Shown: positions 60,652 through 64,000 of the stretch, one piece after another
How the letters are laid out: each line of letters begins with the position of its first letter
How positions within the stretch are numbered: the stretch's first letter is position 1
Assembly: GCA_937949615.1 (NCBI GenBank)
Contig: CALEDQ010000005.1
Span: forward strand, 62,001-126,000
Length of the DNA stretch: 64,000 bases
Reading direction: 5' to 3'
Source of the DNA: an uncultured bacterium
GTDB taxonomy: Bacteria; Muiribacteriota; Ozemobacteria; Ozemobacterales; Ozemobacteraceae
Notes under the pieces: generated by a model
Told to the model about the DNA's origin: nothing
Databases searched by the model: none
What the model saw: the letters and a program-made list of their open reading frames with translations, nothing else
Translations under genes and position numbers: made by a program

Positions 60652-61353
60652 ATGTCACCACAGATTGAAATTATTAAAAACCTGTTCAGCGAACTTTTTG
60701 CCAAGCTGATGGCCTTCACTCTTGAAGAAGAATTTCTGCAGGATCTCGGCGAATCGCTCGAAATTTTCTATAACCTCCAGGAAGGCGAAGAATACGAATT
60801 CGACCCGACTGAAGAATTTCTGTTTCTCAGCTGGTTTCTGCTTGACGACAGCGATGCGGCCGGCAACTGCCTGATGGATGAATTTATCCGCCGCCATGCC
60901 GACGAACTTAACCTCCAGGAAATGCAGGTCTGCCAGGCCCTCAAAGAAACTCATCTCACCCTTCTGCAGGTAAAAGAGATCGTGCCCGGCACTTCGATGA
61001 AACTTAAAGACGTATTTCTCGGCGAAGAGTTTCAGGTTGCCGAGTCTGTCGGTTCAGACAGCGTTCCTGACGACAGCATTCTGTTTACTCGGGTGCTGCG
61101 CCTCGGCGAAGCCAGATTTCTCGTTGGCGCCGGCGTTTTTCTCGACCCGTCGGTGCGCGAGCCGCTTACCCAGTTTGTTACCGATCAGTTTAAACAGGAC
61201 TGCGAAGACGGCCACCATCAGAGCTTTAAAGACTTTCTCAAAGAAAATGGCGAATTGATCAACTGGTGGATCAGAGCCTACGAAAAGGGTGAACTCACCG
61301 AGAATGGTGAACCCGAAGGCGATTCAGAGCCAGACCCAGACGCCCAGGGCTGA
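60652..61353 (+). CDS. Acidic cytosolic protein of unknown function
   Basis: 233 aa, strongly acidic (Glu/Asp in LEEEFLQDLGESLEIFYNLQEG and an acidic tail GEPEGDSEPDPDAQG). It has no signal peptide or membrane helix. Mostly helical with one mixed part in the middle (VPGTSMKLKDVFLGEEF), which has the look of nucleic-acid-metabolism accessory families but no clear motif. A good ribosome site (AAAGGAG) is 10 nt before the ATG. I do not recognise a family. Confidence 0.6.
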   Translation: MSPQIEIIKNLFSELFAKLMAFTLEEEFLQDLGESLEIFYNLQEGEEYEFDPTEEFLFLSWFLLDDSDAAGNCLMDEFIRRHADELNLQEMQVCQALKETHLTLLQVKEIVPGTSMKLKDVFLGEEFQVAESVGSDSVPDDSILFTRVLRLGEARFLVGAGVFLDPSVREPLTQFVTDQFKQDCEDGHHQSFKDFLKENGELINWWIRAYEKGELTENGEPEGDSEPDPDAQG

Positions 61354-61380
61354 CGCCTTTTTTATTCTGCTTATCGTATA

Positions 61381-61420
61381 AAATACGTAGGGGCTCAGCG
61401 TGCTGAGCCCCTACGTATTT
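61381..61420 (+). terminator. 19-bp perfect palindrome between convergent genes
   Basis: Arms 61381-61399 and 61402-61420 (core ACGTAGGGGCTCAGC) are exactly complementary, with only GT between them (working loop CGTG). ATTT follows. It serves as a two-way terminator, and its form (GGGGCTCAGC/GCTGAGCCCC) is also like an interspersed palindromic repeat. Confidence 0.75.
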
Positions 61421-61442
61421 ACGCGTATTTTGCGCTATTCTG

Positions 61443-63269
61443 TTACGGGCCGTAGCGACCCTGCTGGGCTCCGGCTTCACCGGCAGCGAGACTGGGCGAA
61501 TCACTGGCGTAGCCGTCGGCAATTTTTCTCAGGTGATAATCATAGGGAATCCCGGCGACGAACAGCGGATCGACTTCGATGTTGGCGGTGCCGGTGCCAT
61601 TGGTGCCATTGAACGGAATCGTGTAATTGAAGATGTTGTTGAAAGTGACGCTCGGAGTGGCGTTGCTCTGCGTCTGATTGATGGCGTAGATAGCTCTGGT
61701 GCTGCCGGTATAGGCGATGATGTTGTTTTTGATCGTCGGATTGCCGAAATCGACCTGCACGCCGATCAGGCAGTCGACGGTATTGTTTTCGAAGAAATCG
61801 TTGCCGAGAATGGCAATACCGGTCTGGTTGTCGATGAACAGGTTATTGCGAACGTTCGAGTTCGCCGAAACCATGCCGACGTCGCAGTCTCTGATCGTAT
61901 TGTATCTGACGTTGAGCGCGGTCGACAGGCCGATATTGAGCCCCATGCCGCACAGGCCGAATTCGCAGTTTTCGATAGACGGCGTCGAGCCCTCGCTCTT
62001 GATACCGGTATCAGCAAACATGACGGTGGCATATCTCAGCATGTTTTCGGGCTGATTGGTGCCGAGAAAGGCGATACCTCCCCAGACTGATTTGCGCGGG
62101 AAGCTCTCGGCGGAAGTGAACAGTATGCGGCTGTTTTCTGAGCCAACTGCCATCAGACCGCCCTGCACGATGAGATCGGCCATGCTGGTGCCCTGAGAGT
62201 CAGGCAGAGAATCTTTCTGGGTGAATCTGATTTCGGTGCCGGGTTCAACGGTAAGAACTGCGCCGCCGCGTATTCTGATATCGCCTTGAACGATATACGG
62301 GCTTTCAGAGGCTTTCCAGGTGCGGTTTTCGGCGAGCGTGCCAGGAGTGACGACTGCGAGAGTATTGGTGGGAAGGCTTTCATTCCCGGCCACATCGATG
62401 GCTTTTAGGCGATAATAGTATTTGCTGGCGATTTTCAGGCCTTCATCCTGATAGGTGGTGCTGCCGACCCCTGACGGAATCGGATCGGCATTAACCCTGG
62501 TGAAGGTGCCGGCCGCCGCTTCTGAACGATAGAGATTGTAGCCGCGCAGATCATTTTCGGTATTGTTGTTCCAGGTCAGCACGACTCTTTCCATTTCAGT
62601 CGGGGCGGCAATGGCGAAAGTAGTCGGGGTGTTGGGTGCAGCGCCGCTTGGGGTTGCAAACTGGTAATCTGACGAAACACCTTCGTTGCGTTCGAAATCA
62701 AGCGATCTGACCCTGAAGTGGTAGGTCTGCCCGGGCAGCAGGCCGCTCAGGGTAACCTTGTGATCAGTGACCATCGACGGGTCGGAAGCGAGCATCGTGT
62801 AAGGGGTCAGGCCGACCGGGCCGGTGGCGTAATCGACAGTCGAGTCAGAGGATTCGTTGGTTTTCCAGGCGATCAGCGCCGAGTTTTCGGTAAGACTGGT
62901 CACTGCCACTTCTGTGATAACCGGGGGCAGGCCGTCGATGACCGAGAAGGTCAGGTCGGCATTTTCAACGGTTTCGCCGCGAACGATCTCGACGATTTTT
63001 ACAACTGATTTGTTGTCGTAGGTTGCAACCAGCTTTTTCTGGCCCGGCTCGACATTCATGATACTGTAGCGGCCGAGCTCATCGGTGAGAACCGACTGGT
63101 TGGCGCCGTAAACTTCGACTCTCGCTTTATGAAGGGCTTTGCCGTTTGAATCGAAAACCTTACCGGTAACATTACCTTTGACCGAGCTCGAGCTTTTCAG
63201 ACAGCCGGTAATGCCGACCAGAACAACCATCGCCAGCAGCAGGGCGACGATTTTTCGCGTGTTCTTCAT
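61443..63269 (-). CDS. Lipoprotein with regulatory-like, FN3 and right-handed beta-helix domains
   Basis: 608 aa. Lipobox LVGITGC. Residues ~30-110 are a carboxypeptidase regulatory-like domain (KVFDSNGKALHKARVEVYG). Residues ~115-210 and ~215-310 are two FN3 domains (SALIAWKTNESSDSTVDYA, VVLTWNNNTENDLRGYNLYR). Residues ~330-580 form a right-handed parallel beta-helix (NNLFIDNQTGIAILGNDFFENN; repeated Asn ladders), as found in polysaccharide-binding or lyase proteins. No catalytic residues were identified. It is likely a surface sugar-binding lipoprotein. It shares the lipobox-plus-regulatory-domain start with the giant lipoprotein at 36 kb. Confidence 0.85.
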   Translation of the reverse strand: MKNTRKIVALLLAMVVLVGITGCLKSSSSVKGNVTGKVFDSNGKALHKARVEVYGANQSVLTDELGRYSIMNVEPGQKKLVATYDNKSVVKIVEIVRGETVENADLTFSVIDGLPPVITEVAVTSLTENSALIAWKTNESSDSTVDYATGPVGLTPYTMLASDPSMVTDHKVTLSGLLPGQTYHFRVRSLDFERNEGVSSDYQFATPSGAAPNTPTTFAIAAPTEMERVVLTWNNNTENDLRGYNLYRSEAAAGTFTRVNADPIPSGVGSTTYQDEGLKIASKYYYRLKAIDVAGNESLPTNTLAVVTPGTLAENRTWKASESPYIVQGDIRIRGGAVLTVEPGTEIRFTQKDSLPDSQGTSMADLIVQGGLMAVGSENSRILFTSAESFPRKSVWGGIAFLGTNQPENMLRYATVMFADTGIKSEGSTPSIENCEFGLCGMGLNIGLSTALNVRYNTIRDCDVGMVSANSNVRNNLFIDNQTGIAILGNDFFENNTVDCLIGVQVDFGNPTIKNNIIAYTGSTRAIYAINQTQSNATPSVTFNNIFNYTIPFNGTNGTGTANIEVDPLFVAGIPYDYHLRKIADGYASDSPSLAAGEAGAQQGRYGP

Positions 63270-63330
63270 AATGCCTCCGAGGAAATTTATAGCTATGGAA
63301 AAGCTATCGGCATTATCACAAACGGCTCTT

Positions 63331-63366
63331 AAATAAAAAACGGTGCAGCCACCGGCTGCACCGTTT
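63331..63366 (-). terminator. Intrinsic terminator of the TPR lipoprotein gene
   Basis: AAACGGTGCAGCC (63338-63350) pairs with GGCTGCACCGTTT (63354-63366), loop ACC; on the minus strand it runs into TTTTTTATTT. Confidence 0.88.
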
Positions 63367-63381
63367 CAATTCAGATGATAC

Positions 63382-64000
63382 TCAGTTGAGGAGAAACTCG
63401 GTGACGTTAACGAGCTGCTCGATCGAGGTGCCGGCAAAGGCCGGGTTCAGTTCTTTGGCGTAATCAAGCTGTTCTCTGGCTTTGTCATTTTCACCGATCG
63501 AGGCAAAAGCATAGGCCAGCATCGCATGGGCTTCGGAATCTGATACGCCGGTGTTGCGGCGTGCGGCATAGGCGAAGTGCGGGTTTTCGTTGCCGAGCTG
63601 TTTGTAGATCAGATCGACAACCATTTCCATATCTGAGCGTGAAGCTTTCTGGATGTAGGCAGCAGCCAGGCCGATCTTGGCATCGTTAGACAGGTCTTTG
63701 GCTTTTTCGAACCAGGGCATACCGTCTTTAAGCTGACCAAGGTAGGCTTTGGCCCAGCCGATACCGTTGTTGGCTTCGGCCTTTTCATCATCGGTCGGGT
63801 TGTCGCCGAGAACCTTGTTGAACTGGGCAATCGCGCTGTCATACTGACCCTTGCGGATATTTTCCCAGCCGAGATCGTTGAAAGCGTTGCCTCTGACGAT
63901 CGGAGTTCCGACTGTCTGTGAATAGCTTCCGGTTCCTTCGCCGTTAACGCCGCCGGTGCAGCCGGTCAGGCCGATCATCAGGGGCGTAACCAGCAACAGG
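63382..64000 (-). CDS. TPR-repeat lipoprotein (start outside the window)
   Basis: About 205 residues are visible; the start lies past the right edge. The first visible residues read LLLVTPLMIGLTGC, a lipobox, so only a few residues are missing. TPR-like helices follow (NDLGWENIRKGQYDSAIAQF, NNGIGWAKAYLGQLKDGMPW, AYAFASIGENDKAREQLDYA). A role as an outer-membrane scaffold is likely. The 112-nt gap to the beta-helix lipoprotein holds the terminator, so they are separate units. Confidence 0.75.
   Translation of the reverse strand, partial: LLLVTPLMIGLTGCTGGVNGEGTGSYSQTVGTPIVRGNAFNDLGWENIRKGQYDSAIAQFNKVLGDNPTDDEKAEANNGIGWAKAYLGQLKDGMPWFEKAKDLSNDAKIGLAAAYIQKASRSDMEMVVDLIYKQLGNENPHFAYAARRNTGVSDSEAHAMLAYAFASIGENDKAREQLDYAKELNPAFAGTSIEQLVNVTEFLLN

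Noticed and set aside
1..64000. tRNA genes, CRISPR arrays, insertion sequences and prophage genes
   Set aside because: I looked for cloverleaf-type pairs with T-loop, short direct repeats with spacers, and transposase or phage motifs, and found none. A tRNA scan could still find one I missed.

Overview
The window reads as chromosomal DNA of a didermic (Gram-negative-type) bacterium of roughly 50-55% GC. Evidence for two membranes is a C-terminal LptD-like barrel, other large outer-membrane-type barrels, several lipoproteins with clear lipoboxes, and MurA/MurJ peptidoglycan genes. An NfnAB-like flavoprotein pair suggests an anaerobic or fermentative metabolism. The density of long secreted repeat proteins, type IV pseudopilin-like genes and unrecognised secreted proteins is what one sees in little-studied candidate phyla (for example Riflebacteria-like lineages). 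That placement is an inference from gene style; no rRNA or tRNA gene was found to support it.

Layout. 1-6.0 kb, plus strand: the end of an LptD-like gene, then a tight operon rpiB - upp - dCMP deaminase - murA - HEAT-repeat protein (sugar phosphate, pyrimidine salvage and cell-wall precursor genes). 6.2-7.2 kb, minus: CYTH phosphohydrolase-like protein and a DEDDh exonuclease. 7.4-9.9 kb, plus: ECF sigma factor, a zinc-finger anti-sigma-like protein carrying an excisionase-type HTH, and a fused GspF-like/GspE-like protein with altered ATPase motifs. 10-24.3 kb, all minus: hybrid histidine kinase with a periplasmic solute-binding domain, M23 peptidase, a run of secreted proteins (several with papain-like Cys/His signatures, including an Lnb/DUF4105-like protein), a thermolysin-type metalloprotease with a PAS protein, and a 906-aa regulator with AbiEi-like, TPR and winged-helix parts. 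24.4-31.5 kb, plus: ComEC-like metallo-beta-lactamase protein, an unknown exported protein, a Xer recombinase and a 1,069-aa outer-membrane protein.

31.5-32.65 kb has no gene. It holds what I consider the most important item: a ~1.07-1.1 kb structured non-coding RNA with its own near-consensus promoter (TTGACA, 17 nt, TATATT), 5' and 3' ends that pair in three successive helices (7, 5 and 10 bp), at least a dozen internal hairpins, and a strong intrinsic terminator. It is in the size range of the giant ornate bacterial RNAs (OLE, GOLLD, ROOL), but I cannot assign it to any of them by eye, and it lacks group II intron end signals.

32.8-35.8 kb: a LysM/barrel protein (minus) and an SH3-TPR protein (plus), divergently arranged. 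36-48.5 kb: one 4,151-aa lipoprotein with a poly-Gly linker, two carboxypeptidase-regulatory-like domains, about 32 tandem ~107-aa Ig/FN3-like repeats and a C-terminal RCC1-type propeller. 48.6-53.7 kb, minus: a five-gene operon of three pseudopilin-like proteins, a TPR protein and a Uma2-type nuclease-fold protein. 53.8-56.9 kb, plus: a 6-TM cation channel with RCK domain whose selectivity filter is not the usual GYG, then MurJ. 57-60.3 kb, minus: NfnA-like, NfnB/GltA-like and a dihydroorotate dehydrogenase-like protein, likely one operon. 60.6-64 kb: an acidic protein of unknown function, a lipoprotein with FN3 and right-handed beta-helix regions, and the start-truncated end piece of a TPR lipoprotein. 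Intrinsic terminators separate most transcription units, and several lie between convergent genes.
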